From assembly GCA_035493955.1 (NCBI GenBank), contig DATJHI010000006.1, positions 124,001-188,000 of the forward strand: a stretch of 64,000 nucleotides of DNA, read 5' to 3'. Positions 19,012 to 29,432 of the stretch are shown piece after piece. Position 1 is the stretch's first letter, and the number at the start of each line of letters is the position of its first letter. The DNA is from NCED01 sp035493955 (lineage in GTDB: Bacteria > Pseudomonadota > Alphaproteobacteria > Caulobacterales > Caulobacteraceae). The position numbers and the translations under genes were made by a program. The notes beneath the pieces are model-generated. The model saw nothing but the letters and a program-made list of their open reading frames with translations, made no database searches and was not told where the DNA came from.

Positions 19012-19130
19012 GATCGGCGATCCCGTGTGACGGCCGCGCCCCGAAAAGCACGGCCCAAAAAGGCGACCCAATCCGCGCGCGCCTTGTGCTACAACCCGCG
19101 GCCTCGCGCCGGCCAGACCCGTCGCGGATC

Positions 19131-19172
19131 GCTCGGCATGTATGAAGACCGAGCGCGTTAGTCAAGTATTAT
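19131..19172 (-). promoter_or_regulatory. Putative promoter/operator region of the suf operon and the divergent hydrolase
   Basis: On the minus strand TTGACT (19165-19160) is followed after 17 bases by TACATG, a possible promoter about 125 bases before iscR. An inverted repeat GCTCGG-N12-CCGAGC (19131-19154) covers the -10 side and could be an operator. On the plus strand TATTAT (19167-19172) is a good -10 for the hydrolase gene, so the two promoters may overlap. No exact IscR-box comparison was made. Confidence 0.35.
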
Positions 19173-19226
19173 GCCGGTCCGCGCCCCCCGCGCCGACCGA
19201 CCGATCCAAGGAGCAAGACGCCGCCC

Positions 19227-19877
19227 ATGCCAGAGGTAATTCTGACCGGCGCGTCCGGACGGCTTGAAGGCCGATATTCCCCGGGCAAGCGCGACAATGC
19301 GCCGATCGCTTTGATCCTGCACCCGCACCCCAAGGCGGGCGGTCATATGAACAATCCCGTCGCCGTGCAGCTGTACCAGCTGTTCATGAAGCGGGGCTTC
19401 GCCGTGCTGCGGTTCAATTTCCGCGGCGTGGGCAAGAGCCAGGGCGAGTTCGATTCGGGCATCGGCGAACTCGCCGACGCGGCCTCGGCCCTGGACTGGC
19501 TGCAGACCGCCAACCCGGCCGCCTCGCAGTGCTGGGTGGCGGGCTATCAGTTCGGCGCCTGGATCGGCATGCAGCTGTTGATGCGCCGGCCCGAAACCGA
19601 CGGCTTCATCTCGGTGTCGCCGCCGACCAATGTCTATGACTTCAGCTTCCTGGCCCCCTGCCCGGCTTCGGGCCTGATCCTGCACGGCTCCAACGACGGG
19701 GTCGCCACCCCCCACGAGGTCGAGCGGGTGGTGGCCAAGCTGCGCACCCAGAAGGGCATCTCCATCGCCTACGACCTGGTGGACGGGGCCAACCACTACT
19801 GGAGCGAACACCTGTCGGCGGTGGAAGAGCGCGTCGGCGCCTACCTCGACCGGCGCCTGGCGGTGGACAAGGGCTGA
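19227..19877 (+). CDS. Alpha/beta-hydrolase fold protein without the nucleophile Ser
   Basis: This 216-residue cytoplasmic protein has the COG2945-like hydrolase plan: oxyanion region LHPHPKAGGHMNN (about 31-43), FNFRGVGKSQGEFD, the nucleophile elbow, the acid loop LHGSNDGVATP and the His loop GANHYWSE. The elbow, however, reads AGYQFGAWIG: Gln stands where the catalytic Ser (G-x-S-x-G) should be. Asp and His of the triad remain. It may therefore be non-hydrolytic or use another chemistry. It is divergent from the suf operon. The start ATG follows CAAGGAGCAAGACG, a good ribosome binding site. Confidence 0.82.
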   Translation: MPEVILTGASGRLEGRYSPGKRDNAPIALILHPHPKAGGHMNNPVAVQLYQLFMKRGFAVLRFNFRGVGKSQGEFDSGIGELADAASALDWLQTANPAASQCWVAGYQFGAWIGMQLLMRRPETDGFISVSPPTNVYDFSFLAPCPASGLILHGSNDGVATPHEVERVVAKLRTQKGISIAYDLVDGANHYWSEHLSAVEERVGAYLDRRLAVDKG

Positions 19878-19894
19878 TTTAGCGGCGCGCGGCG

Positions 19895-20242
19895 CTAAGC
19901 CGCCTGCGGATTCAGGCGGGGGATCGCGTCCAATGCGGTCCCTGCAGCCTCGCGCGCCACGGCCAGATCGTATTGCGCCTGCAGGTTCATCCAGAACTGC
20001 GCCGAGCCGCCGAAAGCGCGCGACAGCCGCAAGGCTGTATCGGGGGTCACCGGCGTCACGCCCGCCACAAGCCGCTCGATACGCGTGCGTGGAACGGCCA
20101 TGGCCTTGGCGGCGGTGGGAGCCTTGAGGCCGAGAGGCCTCATGAACTCTTCCAGCAGGATTTCGCCGGGATGTACGGGTGGAAGCTGATCGCCCGGCTC
20201 TGGAACTTCGGCCTCGGTGTCGCGTGCAGAGAGCATATTCAT
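19895..20242 (-). CDS. higA: HigA-type antitoxin (XRE helix-turn-helix)
   Basis: This DNA-binding antitoxin neutralises HigB and represses the operon. In 115 residues it has an acidic, probably flexible N-terminus (EAEVPEPGDQ), then the family motif PPVHPGEILLEEFM and the HTH region (AAKAMAVPRTRIERLVAG, TPDTALRLSRAFGGSAQFWMNLQ). It follows the toxin gene by 25 bases, the reversed gene order typical of higBA. A second ATG two codons later is equally possible. The gene is convergent with the hydrolase, with a weak TTAGCG/CGCTAA inverted repeat between. Confidence 0.88.
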   Translation of the reverse strand: MNMLSARDTEAEVPEPGDQLPPVHPGEILLEEFMRPLGLKAPTAAKAMAVPRTRIERLVAGVTPVTPDTALRLSRAFGGSAQFWMNLQAQYDLAVAREAAGTALDAIPRLNPQAA

Positions 20243-20267
20243 CCCCGTTGGGGCGCCCCGGAGGGGA

Positions 20268-20555
20268 CTAATGATAATCGACGAACTCGACGTCCTTGGG
20301 TCCGGCTTCGGTCCAAACGAAACATAGCCGGAATTGCTCGTTCACCCTGACGGAATGCTGCCCCCTCCGATCTCCGCGCAACGCCTCGAGCTTGTTGCCG
20401 GGCGGGTCGCGCAGGTCATCAAGAGATATGGCGCTATCCAATAGGACGAGTTTGCGTTGGGCGATCCTCGCCAGCGTAGCGGGGAAGCCCTTTCCCGGAA
20501 CGACGCCACGAAGCAGGCCGCGCAACCGTTCATCCTTGAAACTCTGGATCGCCAA
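20268..20555 (-). CDS. higB: HigB-type ribosome-dependent mRNA toxin
   Basis: HigB is a RelE-fold endoribonuclease. The family N-terminus normally reads M-I-x-S-F-K-D-x-x-L; here IQSFKDERLRGLL is preceded by Ala and a TTG codon, so I place the start at that TTG, giving 95 residues, the usual length. A longer frame to another TTG would run into the operators. Further landmarks are KLVLLDSAISLDDLRDPPGNKLEAL and a C-terminal RVNEQFRLCFVW-EVEFVDYH strand pair with the catalytic-region residues. Length and context indicate an intact toxin. Confidence 0.85.
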   Translation of the reverse strand: MAIQSFKDERLRGLLRGVVPGKGFPATLARIAQRKLVLLDSAISLDDLRDPPGNKLEALRGDRRGQHSVRVNEQFRLCFVWTEAGPKDVEFVDYH

Positions 20556-20582
20556 AGCCGCCGCCGATGATGAGTTTTGACT

Positions 20583-20600
20583 TGTATCACGCCAAGATAC
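20583..20600. promoter_or_regulatory. higBA operator, proximal copy
   Basis: Imperfect dyad TGTATC-N7-GATAC with the outermost base pair broken. It begins 28 bases upstream of the higB TTG and its centre is 33 bp from the perfect copy, about three helical turns, so two HigA dimers would sit on the same DNA face. Confidence 0.6.
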
Positions 20601-20615
20601 CCGGAGCAACCGGAA

Positions 20616-20634
20616 TGTATCTTGACAAGATACA
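20616..20634. promoter_or_regulatory. higBA operator, perfect 19-base palindrome
   Basis: A perfect dyad of nine-base arms around a single central A, with outer half sites TGTATC and GATACA separated by seven bases. The position just upstream of higB and the antitoxin HTH make HigA the obvious ligand. It also lies directly after the anmK stop codon. Confidence 0.7.
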
Positions 20635-20652
20635 CGCGGGCGTAGGCGACCG

Positions 20653-21759
20653 CTACGGCCGCGCCACCCTTCCCCCCGTCATCGGCGCGGGCGCGCGCGT
20701 GGTGCCGGGAAAGCTGATCGGCAGGCCGCGCACCGTGCGCGCGGCGAGATAGGCGAAGGCCTCCGCCTCGATGGAGTCGCCGCGCCAGCCCAGGTCGTCG
20801 GCCGACATCACCGGCGCGTCCAGCCTTGCCTCGATCTCCCGCACCAGCGCCGGATTGTGGCGTCCTCCGCCGCAGGCGATCACGGCGCGCGGCGCCTGCG
20901 GACAGGCGCGGACGCCCAGGGCCACCGTCTCGGCGGTGAAGGCGGTCAGGGTCGCCGCCGCGTCGGCCAGCGACAGCGCCTCCACCGGCCCCAGGGAGAA
21001 GTCATAGCGGTCCAGGGACTTGGGGCCCGGCAGGGCGAAATAGGGATGGGCGAGCAGGCGCTCCAGCGCCGCCGGATCGACGCGGCCGGCCATGGCCAGA
21101 CGGCCGTCGCGGTCGAACCGTTCGGCCGTCCGCGCCTGGACCAGAAGGTCGATCATGCCGTTGGCCGGTCCGGTGTCGAAAGCGGTCAGGGCCCCGTCCT
21201 CGGAGATCAGGGTGATATTGGCCACCCCGCCCAGGTTCAGCACCGCCACCGGGGCCTCCAGCCCCGACTTGACGGCGCGGGCCGCATGATAGACGGGGGC
21301 CAGCGGCGCGCCCTCCCCGCCGGCCGCCACGTCGGCGGTGCGGAAGTCGAAGGCCACGGGCACGCCGGCGCGGGTCGCCAGCCGCTGGCCGTCGCCGAGC
21401 TGGACCGTGCGGCCGACCCGCCCCGGAACCGGACGCTCGTGCAGGACGGTCTGGCCGTGGAAGCCGATCAGGTCCAGGTCCGGCCAGGCCAGGGCGTTGG
21501 CCGCGAGGAAGGCGTGCGCCGCCTCGAAATGCTCGTCGGCGACGGCCTCGGCGGCGGCCGTGAACACCGGCGGCGCCGGCGTCCCCCGCGCCCATGTCTT
21601 GGCGGCGGCCGTGGCCTCCAGCACCAGGGCGCGGGTGGAGTCTGACAGCTTGCGTTCGCCGGCCGGTCCGAAGGCCATGATGGCCTCGCCGTCGGTCTCC
21701 AGCACCGCCATGTCCACGGCGTCCAGGGAGGTGCCGCTCATGAAACCCAGGACGCGCAT
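20653..21759 (-). CDS. anmK: Anhydro-N-acetylmuramic acid kinase
   Basis: AnmK phosphorylates 1,6-anhydro-MurNAc released from peptidoglycan turnover, yielding MurNAc-6-phosphate for recycling. The 368-residue protein has the ATP-binding N-terminus GFMSGTSLDAVDMAV, GFHGQTVLHERP, the NLGGVANIT motif, FDTGPANGMIDLL and the CGGGRHNPALV motif near the C-terminus. The ATG before RVLGF is preceded by GGGAAGAG. It is divergent from tyrS by 67 bases, a neighbourhood seen in several Proteobacteria. Confidence 0.95.
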   Translation of the reverse strand: MRVLGFMSGTSLDAVDMAVLETDGEAIMAFGPAGERKLSDSTRALVLEATAAAKTWARGTPAPPVFTAAAEAVADEHFEAAHAFLAANALAWPDLDLIGFHGQTVLHERPVPGRVGRTVQLGDGQRLATRAGVPVAFDFRTADVAAGGEGAPLAPVYHAARAVKSGLEAPVAVLNLGGVANITLISEDGALTAFDTGPANGMIDLLVQARTAERFDRDGRLAMAGRVDPAALERLLAHPYFALPGPKSLDRYDFSLGPVEALSLADAAATLTAFTAETVALGVRACPQAPRAVIACGGGRHNPALVREIEARLDAPVMSADDLGWRGDSIEAEAFAYLAARTVRGLPISFPGTTRAPAPMTGGRVARP

Positions 21760-21826
21760 CGCTCTTCCCAACCCGACAGACCGCCGACAGCCTTACAGCC
21801 TGCGCCGGCCATGCTAAAGCCGCGCC

Positions 21827-23089
21827 ATGACCGCCGATTTCCAGCCCAAGTCCGAACTCCTCCGCATCCTCAAGGACCGCGGGTTCCTGCACCAGGCCAC
21901 CAACCTGGAGACGCTCGACGCCAAGTGCGCCGCCGGGCCGATCACCGGCTACATCGGCTTCGACGCCACGGCCGACAGCCTGCACGTCGGCTCGCTGCTG
22001 CAGATCATGATGCTGCGCTGGATGCAGAAATGCGGCCACAAGCCGATCACCCTCATGGGCGGCGGCACCACCAAGGTCGGCGACCCGTCCGGCAAGGACA
22101 CCCAGCGCGCCCTGCTCGCCGACGTCCAGATCGACGCCAACATCGCCGGCATCCGCCGCGCCTTCGAGCCCTTCCTGCGGTTCGGCGAAGGGGCCAGCGA
22201 CGCGATCCAGCCCAACAACGCGCTGTGGCTGGACGCCCTGGGTTATGTCGCCTTCCTGCGCGACTACGGGGTCCACTTCACCCTGAACCGGATGCTGACC
22301 TTCGACAGCGTCAAGCTGCGGCTGGAACGGGAACAGCCGCTGACCTTCCTCGAATTCAACTACATGTTGATGCAGGCGCTCGATTTCCTGGAGCTGCACC
22401 GGCGCTACGGCTGCGTGCTCCAGCTCGGCGGCTCGGACCAGTGGGGCAACATCGTCAACGGGGTCGAGCTGGTCCGGCGCGTCGACGCCCACGAGGTCTT
22501 CGGCTTCACCTCGCCGCTGATCACCACCGCGTCCGGGGCCAAGATGGGCAAGACGGCCGCGGGGGCGGTGTGGCTGAACGCCGACCGCCTCAGCCCCTAC
22601 GACTACTGGCAATTCTGGCGCAACACCGAGGACGGCGACGTCGGCCGGTTCCTGCGCCTGTTCACCGAACTGCCCCTGGACGAGATCGCGCGTCTGGAGG
22701 CCTTGGGCGGGGCCGAGATCAACGAGGCCAAGAAGGTGCTGGCGGGCGAGGCCACCACCCTGCTGCACGGGCCCGAGGCCGCCCAGACCGCCGCCGGCGC
22801 GGCCAAGGCCGCGTTCGAGGAGGGCAAGGTCTCCGGGGACCTGCCGACCCTGGAAGTGGCGCGCGCCGTACTCGAGACCGGGATCGTACTGGCCACGCTG
22901 GCGCACGACGCGGGTCTGGCCAGTTCGCGCGGTGAGGCGCGGCGGCTGGCCCAAGGCGGCGGCCTGCGCGTCAACGACGTTCCGGAGACCGACGCCAATC
23001 AGCTCATCACGCTGGCCGACCTGGACGCCGAAGGCGTCATCAAGCTGGCGGCGGGCAAGAAGAAGATCGTGCTGGTGCGGCCCGTATGA
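21827..23089 (+). CDS. tyrS: Tyrosyl-tRNA synthetase
   Basis: This enzyme charges tRNA-Tyr. The 420-residue class I synthetase shows the HIGH-type motif as HVGSL (about 45), the tyrosine pocket YVAFLRDYGVHFTLNRML and LQLGGSDQWGNI, the KMSKS-type motif as KMGKT, and a C-terminal S4-like RNA-binding domain (SSRGEARRLAQGGGLRVN, about 360-415). Normal length. It is followed 25 bases later by bcp. Confidence 0.97.
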   Translation: MTADFQPKSELLRILKDRGFLHQATNLETLDAKCAAGPITGYIGFDATADSLHVGSLLQIMMLRWMQKCGHKPITLMGGGTTKVGDPSGKDTQRALLADVQIDANIAGIRRAFEPFLRFGEGASDAIQPNNALWLDALGYVAFLRDYGVHFTLNRMLTFDSVKLRLEREQPLTFLEFNYMLMQALDFLELHRRYGCVLQLGGSDQWGNIVNGVELVRRVDAHEVFGFTSPLITTASGAKMGKTAAGAVWLNADRLSPYDYWQFWRNTEDGDVGRFLRLFTELPLDEIARLEALGGAEINEAKKVLAGEATTLLHGPEAAQTAAGAAKAAFEEGKVSGDLPTLEVARAVLETGIVLATLAHDAGLASSRGEARRLAQGGGLRVNDVPETDANQLITLADLDAEGVIKLAAGKKKIVLVRPV

Positions 23090-23114
23090 ACGCCGATCCT
23101 TGAAAGGACGAGAC

Positions 23115-23594
<480 letters not shown>

Positions 23595-24027
23595 CGCATC
23601 GTTAACGAAAATTTCACCCTGTGACCTGGCGCCGCATCGGCGGGTCGAATCAATTGTTAACGTGAAGATTCCAGCGGGATGAAAACGGCTGGGAAAAGTA
23701 GTCTTCAGCCCCGCTCGCGCCCGATCGACCCCAGACTATTTAACACCTCCCGCACGGGGCCATAGCCGCGGGAGACGAATACGGCCCCGCTTCGCCTCCA
23801 CCCGCCGATTTTCGTCCAGTTGCTTTTTGTCGGGCAGCAGGGCGTCCGAACGACATCGTCGACAGCTTCGACAGATCATCAAATCGGCGCGCCCAGATTC
23901 GCGACGGGGCGCGCCCAGCAATCATCCTCGATATCGGTAGAGTTGCTGTTTGGCGCGGCAGGCCTTGCAAGACTGTCGCATTTTTGCTGCAACTCAAAAA
24001 AATGAAAACGGGTGGGTTAGTCGTTTC
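23595..24027. other. 433-base intergenic region upstream of lmdC
   Basis: No convincing gene is seen; a 61-codon open stretch here lacks coding character. The region is less GC-rich than its surroundings and has two direct copies of GGCGCGCCCAG (23886-23896 and 23908-23918), 22 bp apart, each containing the palindrome GGCGCGCC. A TTAA-N7-TTCA sequence near 23602 is only an imperfect CtrA-like match. It probably holds the promoter for lmdC-bacA. Confidence 0.5.
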
Positions 24028-25191
24028 ATGATCGTTAATCGATGGTTTCAGTTCCGGGAGTGGATGTTGCGGTGCTTTCCGGAGCGCCACCTCTATCTTC
24101 GTTCCGGCGGCGAGATGCGCACTTTCACCCTGAGCTCTCGGCGCCAGATCGGCTTCGCCGGGCTGACCGCCGCCGTCCTCGGCTGGACCCTCATCTCCAC
24201 CGCCGCCGTCGGCCTGAACGCTCTGGCCCTGAACGCCGGCGACGAGGCTGCGGCCCGCACCAAGGCCTATTACGAACGTCTGATCGCCGACCGCCAGGCG
24301 CGGCTGAATTCGGCGGTGGCCGAACTGACCCAGACCTCCGGCTCCCTGGACGGCCTGGCCCAGTCCATCGGAAAGCGGCATGCGGCCCTGGCCATGCTGC
24401 TGGCCGACGTGCGCGGGGTCCCGGGCGCGGCCGCCACGCTGGAGCCCATCACCCAGGCCAAGCTTGAGGGCCGTTCGCCCGTCGACAAGATCCAGACCGT
24501 CCGCGCCGACCAGGAGCGGCTGGTGGCCGCCGCCGAGGGCTTCGCCCATTCCCGCGCCGACCGGTTGCGGCTGGCCTTCCGCCTGGCCGGGCTGGACCCG
24601 GCCGCCTTCTCCGGCCGCGCGGTCGCCGGGGAAAGCCTGGGGGGCCCGCTGATCGAGGCCAAGGACCCGAGCGCCCTGGCCGCCATCCTCGACGTCGACG
24701 AGGGCTTCGCCGCGCGCATCCAGAGCGCGGCCCAGGACCTGAACGCCATGCGCAGCCTGGGCGCGGCGATCCAGACCCTGCCGCTGCAGAAGCCGGTGTC
24801 TAGCCCGGTGCGCTCCAGCGGTTTCGGCGTGCGCTTCGACCCCTTCACGGGCCGCCCCGCCTTCCACGCCGGCCAGGACTTCTCCGGCGCCTACATGACC
24901 CCGATCTATTCGACCGCCCCCGGCGTCGTCTCCTTCACCGGCGTCCGCTCGGGCTACGGAAACACCGTCGAGATCGACCACGGCAAGGGCTTCAAGACCC
25001 GCTACGCGCATCTCGAGGGGATCTCGGTGGCGCCCGGCCAGCGGGTCGGCGTGGGCCAGCGCATCGGCGCCATGGGCTCGACCGGACGGTCGACCGGCAC
25101 GCACCTGCATTACGAAGTCTGGGAGAACGGCCGCGTCCAAGACCCGACGCGCTTTTTGAAGGCAGGCGATTATGTTCAACAAGCCGGCTAA
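24028..25191 (+). CDS. lmdC: M23 (LytM) peptidoglycan endopeptidase paired with bactofilin, LmdC-like
   Basis: This is a bitopic inner-membrane peptidase that cleaves peptide crosslinks in the periplasm. In 387 residues: a short cytoplasmic N-terminus rich in Arg and aromatic residues (about 1-37), one membrane segment (about 38-62), a helical periplasmic region (to about 260), and the LytM domain with zinc ligands in HAGQDFS (His near 281, Asp 285) and HLHYE (near 358). In Hyphomonas the equivalent protein LmdC is recruited by bactofilin BacA through its N-terminus to control stalk and bud shape. The gene overlaps bacA by 20 bases. Naming rests on architecture and synteny. Confidence 0.85.
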   Translation: MIVNRWFQFREWMLRCFPERHLYLRSGGEMRTFTLSSRRQIGFAGLTAAVLGWTLISTAAVGLNALALNAGDEAAARTKAYYERLIADRQARLNSAVAELTQTSGSLDGLAQSIGKRHAALAMLLADVRGVPGAAATLEPITQAKLEGRSPVDKIQTVRADQERLVAAAEGFAHSRADRLRLAFRLAGLDPAAFSGRAVAGESLGGPLIEAKDPSALAAILDVDEGFAARIQSAAQDLNAMRSLGAAIQTLPLQKPVSSPVRSSGFGVRFDPFTGRPAFHAGQDFSGAYMTPIYSTAPGVVSFTGVRSGYGNTVEIDHGKGFKTRYAHLEGISVAPGQRVGVGQRIGAMGSTGRSTGTHLHYEVWENGRVQDPTRFLKAGDYVQQAG

Positions 25192-25618
25192 ACCCACCGA
25201 CCCATCCCGCCCCGCCGCAGCGGCCTCGCCCGACGCGGGCCGCCGCGCAGCCCCGGCTCCCGTCCGGGCGCCGTCCCTGCTCGGCTCCGACCTGACGTTC
25301 GAAGGGTCGATCTCAGGCGAGGGCGAGTTGCACGTCGAAGGCCAGGTCCGCGGCGACATCAACGTCGCCCGGCTGGTGATCGGCGAGCACGCCCGGGTCG
25401 AGGGCGTCATCCGCGGCGGCGCGGTCGAGGTGCGGGGCCGCGTCCTGGGCAACATCGAAGCCAAGGCGGTGAAGCTGTTCGAGACCGCCCACGTCGAGGG
25501 CGACATCATCCACGAGCAGTTGTCGATCGACGTCGGCGCCTTCTTCCAGGGCCGTTGCCAACAGGCCAAGCCTGCGTCCGCCCAGGTCATCGAGCTCGAC
25601 AAGAACGCGGCGGGGTGA
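25172..25618 (+). CDS. bacA: Bactofilin
   Basis: Bactofilins polymerise into nucleotide-free cytoskeletal filaments on the inner membrane; in Caulobacter BacA acts at the stalked pole. The 148-residue protein has a short N-terminus with MFNKP (like the membrane-targeting peptide of the family), a Pro/Ala linker, and the beta-helix core (about 35-130) of repeating units such as GSISGEGELHVEGQVRGDI and GVIRGGAVEVRGRVLGNI. A C-terminal tail of about 18 residues follows. Overlap with the M23 gene suggests coupled translation. A strong terminator follows directly. Confidence 0.92.
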   Translation: MFNKPAKPTDPSRPAAAASPDAGRRAAPAPVRAPSLLGSDLTFEGSISGEGELHVEGQVRGDINVARLVIGEHARVEGVIRGGAVEVRGRVLGNIEAKAVKLFETAHVEGDIIHEQLSIDVGAFFQGRCQQAKPASAQVIELDKNAAG

Positions 25619-25628
25619 GCGATAATTT

Positions 25629-25659
25629 CCCTTCTCCCCTCCGCGGGAGAAGGGTTTTT
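25629..25659 (+). terminator. Rho-independent terminator of lmdC-bacA
   Basis: Perfect 10-bp stem CCCTTCTCCC / GGGAGAAGGG with a six-base loop (CTCCGC), followed on the plus strand by TTTTT. It starts ten bases after the bacA stop and its T tract abuts the prfB stop codon. The opposite strand lacks a T tract, so it mainly serves bacA. Confidence 0.85.
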
Positions 25660-26780
25660 AGGCCTCGCCCGCGTCGCGCGTGACGCCCACCCGTTGCGAC
25701 AGCGACGCGGCCATGAAGGCGTCGAGGTCGCCGTCCAGCACCCCTTGGGTGTCGGAGGTCTCGAGGTCGGTCCTGAGGTCCTTCACCATCTGGTACGGCT
25801 GCAGCACATAGGATCGGATCTGGTGGCCCCAGCCGATGTCGGTCTTGGCGTCCTCGATCGCCTGTTGCGCCGCCTCGCGCTTCTGCAGCTCCATCTCGTA
25901 CATGCGCGCCCGCAGCATCTTCCAGGCCTTGTCCCGGTTCTGGTGCTGGGAACGCTCGGTCTGGCAGGCGGCGACGATGCCGGTGGGGATGTGGGTAAGA
26001 CGCACCGCCGAATCGGTCTTGTTGACGTGCTGGCCGCCCGAGCCTGAAGCCCGGTAGGTGTCGGTGCGCACGTCGGCGGGGTTGATCTCGATCTCGATGG
26101 CGTCGTCGACCACCGGATAGACCCAGACGGAGGCGAAGCTGGTGTGGCGCCGGGCGTTGGAGTCGAAGGGCGAGATCCGCACCAGCCGGTGCACCCCCGC
26201 CTCGGTCTTCAGCCAGCCGTAGGCGTTGGTCCCCTTCACCTGCAGGGTGGCCGACTTGATCCCCGCGGTCTCGCCCGGAGTCTCCTCGATCAGCTCCACC
26301 TGCATGTCGTGGGCGTTGGCCCAGCGGCTGTACATGCGGGTCAGCATCAGCGCCCAGTCGGCCGATTCGGTGCCGCCGGCGCCGGAGTTGATCTCCACAT
26401 AGGCGTCGTTACCGTCGGCCTCGCCGGACAGCAGGGCCTCCAGCTCGGCCCGGGCGGCGCGTTCCTTCAGCCCGGCCAGGGCCTTGGCGGCGTCGTCGAG
26501 GAAGGCCTGGTCGCCCTCCATCTCGCCCAGCTCGGCCATCTCCAACGCCTCGGCGCGCTCACGCTCGAGGGCGCGCACGGATTCGACGGCGTTGGTCAGC
26601 CGGGTGCGTTCGCGCATCAGGGCCTGGGCGGCCTCGGCATTGTCCCAGAGGGTCGGGTCCTCGACCCGGGCGTTCAGCTCGTCGAGCTTGCGTAGGGCTG
26701 GTTCCCAGTCAAAGACGCCTCCTGAGCAGTCCGATGGACTGCTCGATGTCGGCCGCGGCGGCCTCGACATCCGCTCTCAT
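25658..26780 (-). CDS. prfB: Peptide chain release factor 2, with programmed +1 frameshift
   Basis: RF2 terminates translation at UGA and UAA. The gene is in two frames: an ATG-started 23-codon leader (26780 down to 26712) ends CTT TGA, and the ribosome must slip +1 on CTT to read GAC and continue for 350 codons (26710 down to 25658). The signals are complete: an internal AGGAGG three bases before CTT, then CTTTGAC, the same layout as in E. coli. The full product is 373 residues, with the SPF codon-recognition tripeptide in RISPFDSN and the catalytic GGQ in GSGGQHVNK. The frameshift autoregulates RF2: low RF2 leaves UGA unread and favours slipping. Confidence 0.96.
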
Positions 26781-26844
26781 AAGAGATGCTCCTGTTACGA
26801 GCGGCGGAGATAGGCTGAGCCGCCGGTTCGCGCAACGTGTGTGA

Positions 26845-29274
<2,430 letters not shown>

Positions 29275-29432
29275 CGAGGCAGACAAGCCGCGCCGAAGCG
29301 CGCGCGTCAAGCGGGCTTAGTGTCCCTGAGAAGATTCCGCCAGGGGAAGCAGCGCGCTGAGCGCCCCTTCATTCGGCTGCGCCGACCATTCGGACCTTAC
29401 GGTCCTCAAACCCCGTACACGGGGGGCAGGAA

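Noticed and set aside
23595..23620. CtrA-type binding site (TTAA-N7-TTAA) upstream of lmdC
   Set aside because: The second half site reads TTCA; one mismatch in a loose motif is not enough in a region with several TTAA tetramers.
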